From positions 1-15,130 of the forward strand of contig JALVEU010000071.1 in assembly GCA_027030565.1 (NCBI GenBank): 15,130 nucleotides of DNA. The letters are read 5' to 3'. This document shows, piece after piece, positions 1 through 6,985 of this stretch (position 1 is its first letter; each line of letters starts with the position of its first letter). Under the pieces are notes generated by a model. The model worked only from the letters and a program-made list of their open reading frames with translations. It did no database searches and was not told the DNA's origin. Position numbers and translations under genes: made by a program. This stretch comes from Gammaproteobacteria bacterium (GTDB taxonomy: Bacteria > Pseudomonadota > Gammaproteobacteria > JAJDOJ01).

Positions 1-686
1 GCTTCGCCCATGTTGGCCGAGGCGTGCATGGAGAGTACGCCCCGGCGGGGCAGCAGGTAGTTCATCACCGTGAAGATGGATTTCTTGATCTCACCGGCAT
101 AGGCGGTGCCGCCGATGAGCACCAGGCGCTTGCCCAGATGCAGCAGGATGAAGGCCTCGGAGCGGGTGCCGTGGACCGTCGGTCGGGCATGGAAGTGGGG
201 GGCGTGGATCACGGTGAACCCCTCGTGCTCCACATCCAGTTCCCGGCCGAAGTTGCTGGGCCGAATGAACATGTTCCGCGCGAACAGACTGTGCCAGGCG
301 TCCTGGGTGATGACGCGCACGGGCATCTCGTAGTCGGGATTCGCGCCCACCAGGCAGTCCTGCACGTAGACCTGCCGGCCCTCCAGATAGGTGCACACGT
401 GCTCATGGAGCAGGTCGAAGCGCTCTTCGGAGAAGGGCTGATTCACTTCGCCCCACCAGATGTGCGCCCGGCTGGAGGGTTCGTCCACGATGAACTTGTC
501 GCGGGCGGCCCGCCCGGTGAAGTATCCGGTGCGCACCACCAGCGGGCCGAGGTGGGCCAGGTGCCCCTCCCGCCGACGCACCGCCTCCTCTACCAGGGCG
601 GCGGTGCTCAGGTTGTAGAAGATCTGCTCCAGGTTCTGGAGCCCAAGGCGGGCCAGCACGGCACTCAGACGTGCGGTCTCAGGCAT
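1..686 (-). CDS. pckA: Phosphoenolpyruvate carboxykinase (ATP), N-terminal part, truncated by window edge
   Basis: This enzyme converts oxaloacetate plus ATP to phosphoenolpyruvate, CO2 and ADP in the cytosol, the entry step of gluconeogenesis. About 228 residues of a family near 530 are visible; the frame runs off the left edge, so the nucleotide-binding half is missing. Residues 53-67 read TGYFTGRAARDKFIV, the substrate-binding segment with its arginine at 59, although the family usually has TGR-SPKDK there. Residues 192-202 read GGTAYAGEIKK, carrying the active-site Tyr and Lys pair, followed by YLLPRRGVLSMHASAN (210-225), where the usual MHCSAN Cys is Ala. The ATG at 684-686 is preceded by GGGGGAGGAAG at good spacing. 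It lies 62 bp downstream of the M14-type gene on the same strand, with no clear promoter between, so it may be cotranscribed or have its own promoter. Identification is confident; the C-terminus cannot be judged. Confidence 0.95.
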   Translation of the reverse strand, partial: MPETARLSAVLARLGLQNLEQIFYNLSTAALVEEAVRRREGHLAHLGPLVVRTGYFTGRAARDKFIVDEPSSRAHIWWGEVNQPFSEERFDLLHEHVCTYLEGRQVYVQDCLVGANPDYEMPVRVITQDAWHSLFARNMFIRPSNFGRELDVEHEGFTVIHAPHFHARPTVHGTRSEAFILLHLGKRLVLIGGTAYAGEIKKSIFTVMNYLLPRRGVLSMHASANMGE

Positions 687-748
687 GACGACTTCCTCCC
701 CCGGTGAACGTAAACCGGTCGCGCTGCCCAAGTCTAGGGCGGAAGGCG

Positions 749-1777
749 TCAGGGGTCGAGCCGCTCCATCAAGTAGCACAGACAGTCCTGCCTCACTACG
801 CGCTCGTCCAGGGTCAGCATGGAAGGCATGGCGGGCCGCACCAGGGTGAGCAGCCCCGCCTCCACCGCGAAGTAGCGTTCGGTGACCGGCCGGCCCGCCT
901 CGTCGAAGGCGATGAGGCCCGTCCCGAGGCCCTCGCGCACCCGACCGAAGACCGTTCCCGCCGGCAGTTCGCGAAAATTGAAGTGGTCGATGTCGGGTTC
1001 GAACACCAGGTCCGCATCCGCCTCGCCGAAACTGAAGCTCACTTCCTCGCGCACCTTCACCTGGGCCACGGTGTGGAACAAGTCGATGTCGTGGGGCGCC
1101 ACCGGATGGTTCGGGACGCGGGACAGATGCAGGCACGCCTCCACGTATTCAGCGGCGTGCTCGATTCCGTGTCTCTCGCCGGGCCGGCCGCATTCGAGCG
1201 TCACCGCGGGGCAGAGCTCGGCGAAGGCCATGGACTGCACGCCCCGTGGGCGGAGGAAATACACCACCGTGCGCCCGAACAGGGTGGCCAGCTGGAGGAA
1301 CGGGGATTCGAGCCGGTTCACACAGGCGTAATGCGGGTTGATGCCGGTGTTGTTGTGGATGTCCACACTGGCGAACACCCCCCGGCTGCGCATGCGTTCG
1401 AAGACTTCCCGCACCAGTGCGGCCTCGGGCGAGCCGTCCTCCTCCCCGCCCGGCCAGATGCGGTTGTAGTCGGGTTGCCCGTCCAGGCGGCGCAGACCAT
1501 GGCGTGCAGCCGCCACGTTGCCGAAGAAGACCGACAGGGCCCGTGGCAGGCCCTGGTCGTGGTACTGGGCGAGCACCTGCTGTATGGCCTGCAGCCCCAC
1601 GGGCTCGTTGCCGTGCAGGAGCACGGAGACGAACAGGGGGGGTTCGCGTCGGCCCGGGAGGTGAACCAGCGTGGGGCCCGGCAGGTGGCGATACAGCTCG
1701 CGGGCCGTACAGTGGAGCACCGGATCGGGCAGGTGGTCCAGCTCGGTGAGCGTCACTGCGGCGGGGGTGTACTGCAT
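749..1777 (-). CDS. M14-family zinc deacylase/carboxypeptidase (AstE/AspA-like)
   Basis: This 342-residue protein belongs to the succinylglutamate desuccinylase/aspartoacylase branch of zinc carboxypeptidases. Zinc ligands are visible as H55-G-N-E58 (LLHGNEP) and H141 (SVDIHNNTG, 137-145). E195 in TLECGRPGE is the likely catalytic glutamate, and an Asn/Arg substrate pair is suggested by FFGNVAAARHG and DYNRIWPG. There is no signal peptide, so it should be cytosolic. Its ATG sits one base after the stop of the GCS2-type ligase gene, so the two are almost certainly cotranscribed and translationally coupled. This suggests it hydrolyses an amide or acyl-amino acid related to what the ligase makes, or trims its substrate; that link is inference. 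The true substrate cannot be read from sequence. It is not astE proper, because no arginine succinyltransferase pathway genes are nearby. Confidence 0.88.
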   Translation of the reverse strand: MQYTPAAVTLTELDHLPDPVLHCTARELYRHLPGPTLVHLPGRREPPLFVSVLLHGNEPVGLQAIQQVLAQYHDQGLPRALSVFFGNVAAARHGLRRLDGQPDYNRIWPGGEEDGSPEAALVREVFERMRSRGVFASVDIHNNTGINPHYACVNRLESPFLQLATLFGRTVVYFLRPRGVQSMAFAELCPAVTLECGRPGERHGIEHAAEYVEACLHLSRVPNHPVAPHDIDLFHTVAQVKVREEVSFSFGEADADLVFEPDIDHFNFRELPAGTVFGRVREGLGTGLIAFDEAGRPVTERYFAVEAGLLTLVRPAMPSMLTLDERVVRQDCLCYLMERLDP

Positions 1778-1778
1778 G

Positions 1779-3212
1779 TCAGTCCCACTGGTGTACCGGT
1801 TGCTGCCCGGCTTGGTTCTCGAGATATGCGCGGGTCAGGCCGGCCATGTCCCGTCCATGCCGGGCCACCCAGGCCCGCTGCCAGTGTGCGCCGGTGCGCC
1901 GCGTCGCGGCGCGTGCCCGGATCACGTCCAGGTAGGCGTGTGCCTGCGCACGGTTCAGGCCCAGGTCGAGCAGGCCTGCAGCGGCCAGGTCGAGCAGTTC
2001 GCCCAGCAACCAGGCGCGGAGGCTGCGCCGCTCGCCGTCGAACCACTGAATGCGGGCATCGAGCCCCAAGCGGGCCGCCTGATAGAAGTTGTCGCGTGCC
2101 GCGGCGAAGGGCAGGCGCCGCTCCAGGCATTCGGGTTCCATGCACAGCCCCGCCGCCAGACCATAGTACAACGCGGCGTTGGCGATGGCGTCCCGGATGG
2201 AGGTGGGCCCAGGGAGCACGCGGTGCTCGATGCGAAAGTGCGGACGGCCGTCGGCGTCGAAGCCCACCAAGGGGCGATTCCACCGCCAGATGGTGCCGTT
2301 GTGCAGGCGCAGATGGGCGAACTGCTCGGGTGGTGTGTCCGGAAAGATGGTGGGCAGGAGCACCGGATAGTGCTCCAGGTTCTCCCGGAAGCACTCGGCG
2401 ATGCTGTGGCGCAGATAACCGGTGCCGAAGATGACTCGACGCAGGGGCCCGCGCGCGGCGTCGCCGTAACCGCCCACCTCCACGGACTGCTCGAACAGGG
2501 GAATGCGCGTCTCGTCCCAGAGGTCGCGTCCGAACAGGAACGGGGCGTTGGCGCCGCAGCCCACCACGATGGCCGAGGCCGCCAGCGAGGCGTTGTAAAA
2601 CCAGTGCGCCCGGGCGGCGGGTACCTTGAAATGGATCTGGAACGAGGTCGCCGCCGATTCCAGCATCACGTCTCGGTGCTCGCTCTGCAGATGTTCTCGA
2701 CCGATGATGTCGAGCCGCAACGGCTCGCCGCCACGCATGCGCAACACTTGTTCGTTGAGGGCCCGATACCGCTTCAAGGGGGTCATGTTGCGGGGCGAGA
2801 GCGCCGCATCGTCCACCGTGGGCAGGATGCCGATGCTCACCAGCTCGGCACCGATCTCATGGGCGGTGGCGCAGGCCCGGTCCCAGATGCGGCGCAGTCC
2901 GGCCTCCAGGCGCTGCAGGCCGTCGGCCCGCAGGCGCTCCGGGGGGTTGTTGAGCTCCAGATTGAACAGGGCCAGCTCGGAAGTCGCCTCCGGAGGGCCC
3001 ATGTGGGCGAGGAAGTCCTGGTTGCAGGGTGCCGGACTCATGCGGGCATCCACCAGCCACGCCTCCAGCTCGAAGCCTCCGGTGGGCGGCCCGGGGGAGA
3101 AGCGGCCCCGTTGGATCCAGGCCTCCAGCAGCCGGGTCTCCTGGGAGAGACGGGCGCGGAAGCGTTCGAAATCGGCCGGCGTGAACCGGTCGCTGGTGAT
3201 CTCCTGGCCCAT
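1779..3212 (-). CDS. GCS2-family glutamate-cysteine ligase-like amidoligase
   Basis: This 477-residue protein is of the GCS2 (glutamine-synthetase-fold carboxylate-amine ligase) superfamily, which joins an amino group to a glutamate carboxylate using ATP. Metal-binding acidic motifs are seen in GGFELEAWLVD (45-55), ELALFNLELNN (79-89) and SAATSFQIHFKV (186-197). Further on are TIWRWNRPLVG and the segment FRIEHRVLPGPTSIRDAI near the ATP/Mg site. It could be a gamma-glutamylcysteine synthetase for glutathione or a YbdK-like ligase of unknown product. The gene order with an M14 deacylase instead of gshB points away from a plain glutathione operon, but this is inference. The ATG at 3210-3212 lacks a strong Shine-Dalgarno site; no in-frame alternative start was found upstream before the putative -10 element. 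The stop TGA is followed after one base by the ATG of the deacylase. Confidence 0.85.
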   Translation of the reverse strand: MGQEITSDRFTPADFERFRARLSQETRLLEAWIQRGRFSPGPPTGGFELEAWLVDARMSPAPCNQDFLAHMGPPEATSELALFNLELNNPPERLRADGLQRLEAGLRRIWDRACATAHEIGAELVSIGILPTVDDAALSPRNMTPLKRYRALNEQVLRMRGGEPLRLDIIGREHLQSEHRDVMLESAATSFQIHFKVPAARAHWFYNASLAASAIVVGCGANAPFLFGRDLWDETRIPLFEQSVEVGGYGDAARGPLRRVIFGTGYLRHSIAECFRENLEHYPVLLPTIFPDTPPEQFAHLRLHNGTIWRWNRPLVGFDADGRPHFRIEHRVLPGPTSIRDAIANAALYYGLAAGLCMEPECLERRLPFAAARDNFYQAARLGLDARIQWFDGERRSLRAWLLGELLDLAAAGLLDLGLNRAQAHAYLDVIRARAATRRTGAHWQRAWVARHGRDMAGLTRAYLENQAGQQPVHQWD

Positions 3213-3250
3213 GGGCGGGGCGGCGGTATACGGCTTGAAGGGTTCGGGGC

Positions 3251-3256
3251 ATTCTA
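3251..3256 (-). promoter_or_regulatory. Candidate -10 element for the GCS2/M14 operon
   Basis: Read on the minus strand, the 90 bp gap between cca and the GCS2 gene contains GGTTAGAATGCC, whose TAGAAT matches the sigma70 -10 consensus at five of six bases. It lies 38 bases upstream of the GCS2 start codon, leaving a leader of about 30 nt. No convincing -35 hexamer is seen 16-18 bp upstream, so the promoter may depend on an activator or use a weak -35. Confidence 0.35.
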
Positions 3257-3302
3257 ACCCAGTGGCCCCCAGTTTCCGCGTGGCCCGCGGCTGCGCCGGC
3301 GT

Positions 3303-4544
3303 TCAGTGGGCGGCCCGGTGGCGCAGCCGTGTGAGCGTTGCGCGAATGGCCTCGATGCGCCGGATGCGCAGGACCGCACCGATCTCCGGGCCGGCGAGGC
3401 CGTCGGTCATGACGTCACGCGGTTGGATGCTCCGGGCGGCGTCCAGGAGGCGCAGGAACGCCGCCCGCTGCGGATAGGGGCGCAGCTCGTGCCCCTTGCG
3501 GCCACGATGGTCCGCCTCGCAGGCGAGCAACAGGTGCCCGAAGCGGGCGGGGTCACGCAGGGCGTTGCAGCGTTCGAGCACCTTCATGATCGTGCCGGGG
3601 CGCAGTTCCATCACCCGGTGCACATGCAGGTGCCAGCGGGCCGCCAGCATGCCGAGTTCCCGGAAGCGGCGGGGCGCGCGCAGCCGCCTGCACAGCCCTT
3701 CGACCAAGGGGACTCCCTGCGCCTCGTGCCGGCGGTGGCTGGGCCACTGGCTCCGGGGCGTGACGCCCTTGCCCAGGTCGTGGACCAGGGCGGCGAAACG
3801 CACCGCACGGCTCGGAGTGAGCCGTGCGGCGGCCTCGATCACCCGCAGGGTGTGGAGCCCGCTGTCCACCTCGGGGTGCCAGCCGGGACGCTGCGGCACC
3901 CCGAACAGGCGGTCGATCTCGGGGAACACGCGCGCCAGCGCGCCACAGTCGAGGAGGGCCTCCACGAAGCCCCCAGGGGCCGGCTCGGCCAAGGCCCGCA
4001 CCAGCTCCTGCCAGACGCGCTCGGGGACCAGGGCATCCACCTCGCCGTCGTCTACCATGCGCCGCATGAGCGCGCGGGTCTCGGCGGCGATGCGGAAGCC
4101 CAGAGGGCGATAGCGCGCGTAGAAGCGTGCCACCCGCAGGACGCGCACGGGGTCTTCGGCGAAGGCCTCGGAGACGTGGCGCAGCACCCGGCGCCGCAGG
4201 TCCTCCAGACCGCCGTAGTAGTCGATGATGCGCCCCTCTCGGTCCCGGGCCAGCGCATTGATGGTGAGGTCGCGCCGACGCAGGTCCTCGCGCAGGGTGA
4301 CGTCGGGGGTGGCCTGGAATTCGAAGCCATGGTAGCCAGGGGCCACCTTGCGCTCGGTGCGCGCCAAGGCGTACTCCTCGTGGGTCTCCGGGTGCAGGAA
4401 CACCGGAAAGGCCTTGCCCACGGGTTTGTAACCCTGGGCCAGGAGATCCTCCGGGCGCGCGCCCACCACCACCCAGTCACGCTCCTTGACCGGCAGGCCC
4501 AGGAGCTCGTCGCGCACCGCACCGCCCACCAGGTAGACGTCCAT
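3303..4544 (-). CDS. cca: Multifunctional CCA tRNA nucleotidyltransferase / 2'3'-cyclic phosphodiesterase / phosphatase
   Basis: It adds and repairs the 3'-CCA end of tRNAs without a template. The 413 residues match the E. coli enzyme (412) almost end to end. The class II head domain starts MDVYLVGGAVRDELLG, and the catalytic acidic pair is E21-R-D23, where E. coli has D21/D23; the ExD form keeps two carboxylates. RRDLTINALA (90-99) and EDPVRVLRVARF (130-141) are the nucleotide-selection and neck motifs. H255-D256 in ALVHDLGKG mark the C-terminal HD phosphohydrolase domain found in gammaproteobacterial Cca. The start ATG is the only one giving the conserved N-terminus, although no good Shine-Dalgarno is seen. 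It is the first gene of a minus-strand run (cca, GCS2, M14, pckA) and diverges from the lipoprotein gene across 35 bp. Confidence 0.97.
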   Translation of the reverse strand: MDVYLVGGAVRDELLGLPVKERDWVVVGARPEDLLAQGYKPVGKAFPVFLHPETHEEYALARTERKVAPGYHGFEFQATPDVTLREDLRRRDLTINALARDREGRIIDYYGGLEDLRRRVLRHVSEAFAEDPVRVLRVARFYARYRPLGFRIAAETRALMRRMVDDGEVDALVPERVWQELVRALAEPAPGGFVEALLDCGALARVFPEIDRLFGVPQRPGWHPEVDSGLHTLRVIEAAARLTPSRAVRFAALVHDLGKGVTPRSQWPSHRRHEAQGVPLVEGLCRRLRAPRRFRELGMLAARWHLHVHRVMELRPGTIMKVLERCNALRDPARFGHLLLACEADHRGRKGHELRPYPQRAAFLRLLDAARSIQPRDVMTDGLAGPEIGAVLRIRRIEAIRATLTRLRHRAAH

Positions 4545-4546
4545 GG

Positions 4547-4576
4547 GGGTATGCTACCCGATGCGCCGGGAGGTGA
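4547..4576 (+). promoter_or_regulatory. Divergent cca/lipoprotein gap: inverted repeat, -10-like element and strong RBS
   Basis: The 35 bp between the divergent starts contains the perfect inverted repeat GGGTA-TGC-TACCC (4547-4559). Within it TATGCT (4550-4555) resembles a -10 for the plus-strand gene, giving a start near 4562. GGAGGTGA (4569-4576) is a full-length match to the anti-Shine-Dalgarno sequence and fixes the lipoprotein start at 4580. No clear -35 is visible, and whether the repeat is an operator is unknown. Confidence 0.4.
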
Positions 4577-4579
4577 CCG

Positions 4580-5683
4580 ATGCGAGGCCGCAGGCCGGAA
4601 GGGAAACGTGAGCATGGGGGGCGGCGTGTGCGGGTGGTGCTCGCCGCGGGTCTCGCACTGTTGGCCGTGGGTGGCTGCACGGAGCTGCCCTACTATGCGC
4701 AGGCCGTCGGCGGCCATCTCGCCATCATGCGCGCCCGCGTACCCATCGAGACGCTGTTGGCCGACCCGGCCACCGATCCGGTACTCCGCGGCCGTCTGGC
4801 CCGGGTGCAGGAGGCGCGCCGCTTCGCCCTCGGCGAGCTGGGTCTGCCGGACAACGGCAGTTATCGGGCCTACGTGGCGCTGGACCGTGAGGCGGTGACT
4901 TGGAACGTCTATGCCACCCCCGAGTTCTCTCTCGAACCCAGGCGCTGGTGCTTTCCGGCGGTGGGCTGCGTGGCCTACCGGGGCTACTTCGCCGAATCGG
5001 CGGCCCGGGCCTACGCCAGTGAATTGGCCGCACAGGGTTGGGACGTGTACGTGGCACCGGCGAGCGCCTATTCCAGTCTGGGCTGGTTCGAGGATCCGGT
5101 GTTGAGCACCATGCTGCAGCGGGGCGAGCTGTCCACGGTCGGTGTCCTCTTCCACGAGTTGGCCCACCAGCGTGTCTACGTCAAGGGGGACACCGCCTTC
5201 AACGAGTCGTTCGCCACGGCCGTGCAGCGGGCCGGGGTCCGCCGCTGGCTCCAGGCCCGGGGCGAGGCGAAGCGGCTGGCCGCCTACACGCGGGCGCTGG
5301 AGCGGCGTACCGCGTTCCTGGCGTTGCTGCGCGAGACGCGCGCGCGCCTGGCGGCGATCTATGCCCGGGGCGGCGCGCCGGCCCGGCTGCGCGCGCAGAA
5401 ACGGGCGGTGCTGGAGGACCTGCGCGAGCGCTACCGCAGCCTTGCGGGAAACTGGGCGGACCATGCGGGCTACGACCGCTGGTTCCAGGGCCCTCTCAAC
5501 AACGCGCGTTTCGTACCCGTCGCCCTGTACGGCGACCTGGTGGAGGATTTCCTGGGGCTGCTGGAGCGCTGTGGCGGAGACTTCCGGCGCTTCTATGCCG
5601 AGGTGGCGCGCATCGGGCGGCTGCCGCGGGCCGAGCGCCCCACGGCGCTGCGCCGGTCGGCCTGCACGGCCCCGACGCCCTGA
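4580..5683 (+). CDS. Predicted lipoprotein zinc metallopeptidase (COG4324/PF10023-type putative aminopeptidase)
   Basis: This 367-residue protein has an Arg-rich n-region (residues 1-18), a short hydrophobic stretch (19-32) and a lipobox ending VGGC with Cys33, so it is predicted to be exported and lipid-anchored. The zinc site is H192-E-L-A-H196 followed by E209 in FNESFAT: HExxH-x12-E, a gluzincin-like spacing. Glu193 would be the catalytic base. The region 5' to it (YFAESAARAYASELAAQGWDV etc.) resembles the conserved predicted-aminopeptidase family COG4324, for which I know no established substrate. A strong ribosome-binding site (GGAGGTGA) supports ATG 4580; a GTG at 4628 would also leave a signal peptide. 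The end is only 6 bp from the convergent stop of the SDR gene, with no terminator hairpin between. Function beyond zinc peptidase is unknown. Confidence 0.82.
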   Translation: MRGRRPEGKREHGGRRVRVVLAAGLALLAVGGCTELPYYAQAVGGHLAIMRARVPIETLLADPATDPVLRGRLARVQEARRFALGELGLPDNGSYRAYVALDREAVTWNVYATPEFSLEPRRWCFPAVGCVAYRGYFAESAARAYASELAAQGWDVYVAPASAYSSLGWFEDPVLSTMLQRGELSTVGVLFHELAHQRVYVKGDTAFNESFATAVQRAGVRRWLQARGEAKRLAAYTRALERRTAFLALLRETRARLAAIYARGGAPARLRAQKRAVLEDLRERYRSLAGNWADHAGYDRWFQGPLNNARFVPVALYGDLVEDFLGLLERCGGDFRRFYAEVARIGRLPRAERPTALRRSACTAPTP

Positions 5684-5689
5684 GGCGCA

Positions 5690-6655
5690 TCAGGACTGGG
5701 CCAGCCAGCGCGTGGTCCGCAGTTTCTGCAGCTGTGCCTCGCGGCCTCCGCGGCCGGTGAGATACTCGGGCACCACAGACTCCAGGGACGTGGTCATGCG
5801 GATCCCGCGGCGGCACACACTGGGCACGGTGAGCGAACGGTAGTTGTCCAGCGTGAACGGCTTGCCGGGCATGTGCTCCAGGATCCGGGCCTGGAGGCGG
5901 GAGGCCCAGTCGGGCAGGCCGAGGATCCAACGGTGCAGGCCCAGCACCCGGGCACAGTACTGCACCAGGGCCTTGAGGGTGTACTCCCGGGGGCCACAAA
6001 GGTCGAAGCGCTTGCCGAAGGCCTCGGGGTCGTCCAAGGTCTCGAGCATGAAATCCGTCAGATCGCCCACGTAGACCGGCTGGAAGCGGGCCCCGGGACA
6101 GGCCAGGGGGAAGACGCCGGGCGCCCAGCGCAGCAGGCGCGCGAAGCGGTTCATGAAGCTGTCGCCCGGACCGAAGATCACCGAGGGGCGGAAGCTGGTC
6201 ACCTGCACCCGCCTGCCGGCGTGCGTGAGGACGTAGTTCTCGCCTTCGCCCTTGGTGCGCAGGTAGAGGCTGGGTCCGCGGGCCGCATCGGCGTTCAGCG
6301 CGCTCATGTGGAGCATGCGGCCGATGCCCAGATCGTGGCAGGCGTCCAGGAGCTTGCGAGGCAGCTCCACGTGCAGTTCGCGGAAGGTCTGCCCCGGCCT
6401 GCCGCGCCGCTCGTTGAGGATGCCCACCAGGTTGATCACCGTGTCGCAGCCGTCCAGGTGGGTCCGCAGGTCCTTGGGTGCGAGGACGTCGGCGTGGATG
6501 AGTTCCAGGGTGGGCAGCACCGTCAGGTCGCGGTGGCGGTACGGGTTGCGCGTGAGGACGCGCAGCGTGTGACCCCGTGCGGCCAGCCGTGGCAGCAGGT
6601 GGTGTCCGACGAAGCCGGTTCCCCCGAGGATGCCGATGGTGCGCTTCTGGTTCAT
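5690..6655 (-). CDS. NDUFA9-like atypical SDR / NAD(P)-dependent epimerase-type protein
   Basis: This 321-residue protein has an N-terminal Rossmann fold with GILGGTGFVG (8-17), the GxxGxxG dinucleotide motif. It has S118 in LHMSAL and an intact Y131-L-R-T-K135, the SDR Tyr/Lys pair. The sequence FRPSVIFGPGDSF (155-167) is typical of the extended SDR group related to mitochondrial complex I subunit NDUFA9; bacterial members are usually annotated only by that resemblance. No nuo genes are nearby, so the substrate is unknown. The ATG at 6653-6655 is chosen because GGAAG precedes it by five bases and it gives the usual MNQKRTIGILGG start. In-frame ATGs at 6688 and 6727 lie within or before the putative -10 element. 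It converges with the lipoprotein gene and sits 90 bp downstream of the feo operon end. Confidence 0.87.
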   Translation of the reverse strand: MNQKRTIGILGGTGFVGHHLLPRLAARGHTLRVLTRNPYRHRDLTVLPTLELIHADVLAPKDLRTHLDGCDTVINLVGILNERRGRPGQTFRELHVELPRKLLDACHDLGIGRMLHMSALNADAARGPSLYLRTKGEGENYVLTHAGRRVQVTSFRPSVIFGPGDSFMNRFARLLRWAPGVFPLACPGARFQPVYVGDLTDFMLETLDDPEAFGKRFDLCGPREYTLKALVQYCARVLGLHRWILGLPDWASRLQARILEHMPGKPFTLDNYRSLTVPSVCRRGIRMTTSLESVVPEYLTGRGGREAQLQKLRTTRWLAQS

Positions 6656-6686
6656 GTTCTTCCGGGGTGTCTGCTGGAGGCTCGCC

Positions 6687-6692
6687 ATTTTA
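6687..6692 (-). promoter_or_regulatory. Candidate -10 element for the NDUFA9-like gene
   Basis: On the minus strand GGGGTAAAATGGC contains TAAAAT, five of six bases of the sigma70 -10 consensus, 31 bases before the chosen ATG. It closely resembles the element GGTTAGAATGCC ahead of the GCS2 gene. A -35 hexamer is not recognisable. The position would make the upstream ATG at 6688 untranslatable from this promoter, supporting the 6655 start. Confidence 0.38.
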
Positions 6693-6745
6693 CCCCAGGC
6701 GCACAGTGGGCTTGGGCCCCGCGCCACTCGGGAAGTCGCGGAGTG

Positions 6746-6985
6746 CTACTCGCGTGGGTCCCGGCGCCCCGGCGGTTCCACGAGCATGGCCGCCGAACGC
6801 GGGGTGTGGCCGGTCGTCCGGTCCGTGTCCACGGGGCACTGCGGGCCGGCATGGCACCCGGAACAGCCCGTTGCGGCGTGCCGACGGCGCCGCCACCAGC
6901 GGACCAGGGCACCGCCCACCACCAGCACCACGATGCCGAGCGCGAGGGCCTCCTGGGCGGCCGGATCCTGCCACCACGCGTTCAT
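6746..6985 (-). CDS. Small Cys-rich single-pass membrane protein, FeoB-associated
   Basis: This 79-residue protein is the last gene of the feo operon. Residues 15-29 form one hydrophobic helix (ALGIVVLVVGGALVR), followed by the basic stretch WWRRRRH that should lie in the cytosol. Next comes C41-S-G-C44, with another Cys at 50. This is the layout of the FeoB-associated Cys-rich membrane protein family (PF12669-like), proposed to assist FeoB; the family role is not firmly established. The start ATG overlaps the feoB stop as ATGA, indicating coupled translation. The C-terminal 30 residues are Pro/Arg-rich and look disordered. The CxxC-x5-C cluster might bind iron, but this is inference. It occupies the operon position of feoC in enterobacteria without resembling the FeoC winged helix. 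Confidence 0.78.
   Translation of the reverse strand: MNAWWQDPAAQEALALGIVVLVVGGALVRWWRRRRHAATGCSGCHAGPQCPVDTDRTTGHTPRSAAMLVEPPGRRDPRE

Noticed and set aside
704..3257. Long plus-strand open frames (704-2434 and 1671-3257) opposite the M14 and GCS2 genes
   Set aside because: They have low-complexity His/Gly/Arg/Val-rich translations with no family likeness, overlap each other, and lie antisense to genes with intact catalytic motifs. GC-rich codon bias creates such shadows.
3276..3290. Hairpin CCGCG-TGGCC-CGCGG after cca as a terminator
   Set aside because: The stem is only five pairs and no T-run follows on the minus strand, so it is not a convincing intrinsic terminator; such stems are common in GC-rich DNA.
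3306..4898. Plus-strand 530-codon open frame opposite cca
   Set aside because: cca on the minus strand matches E. coli Cca along its whole length; the plus-strand translation has no recognisable motif and runs on into the lipoprotein gene in another frame.
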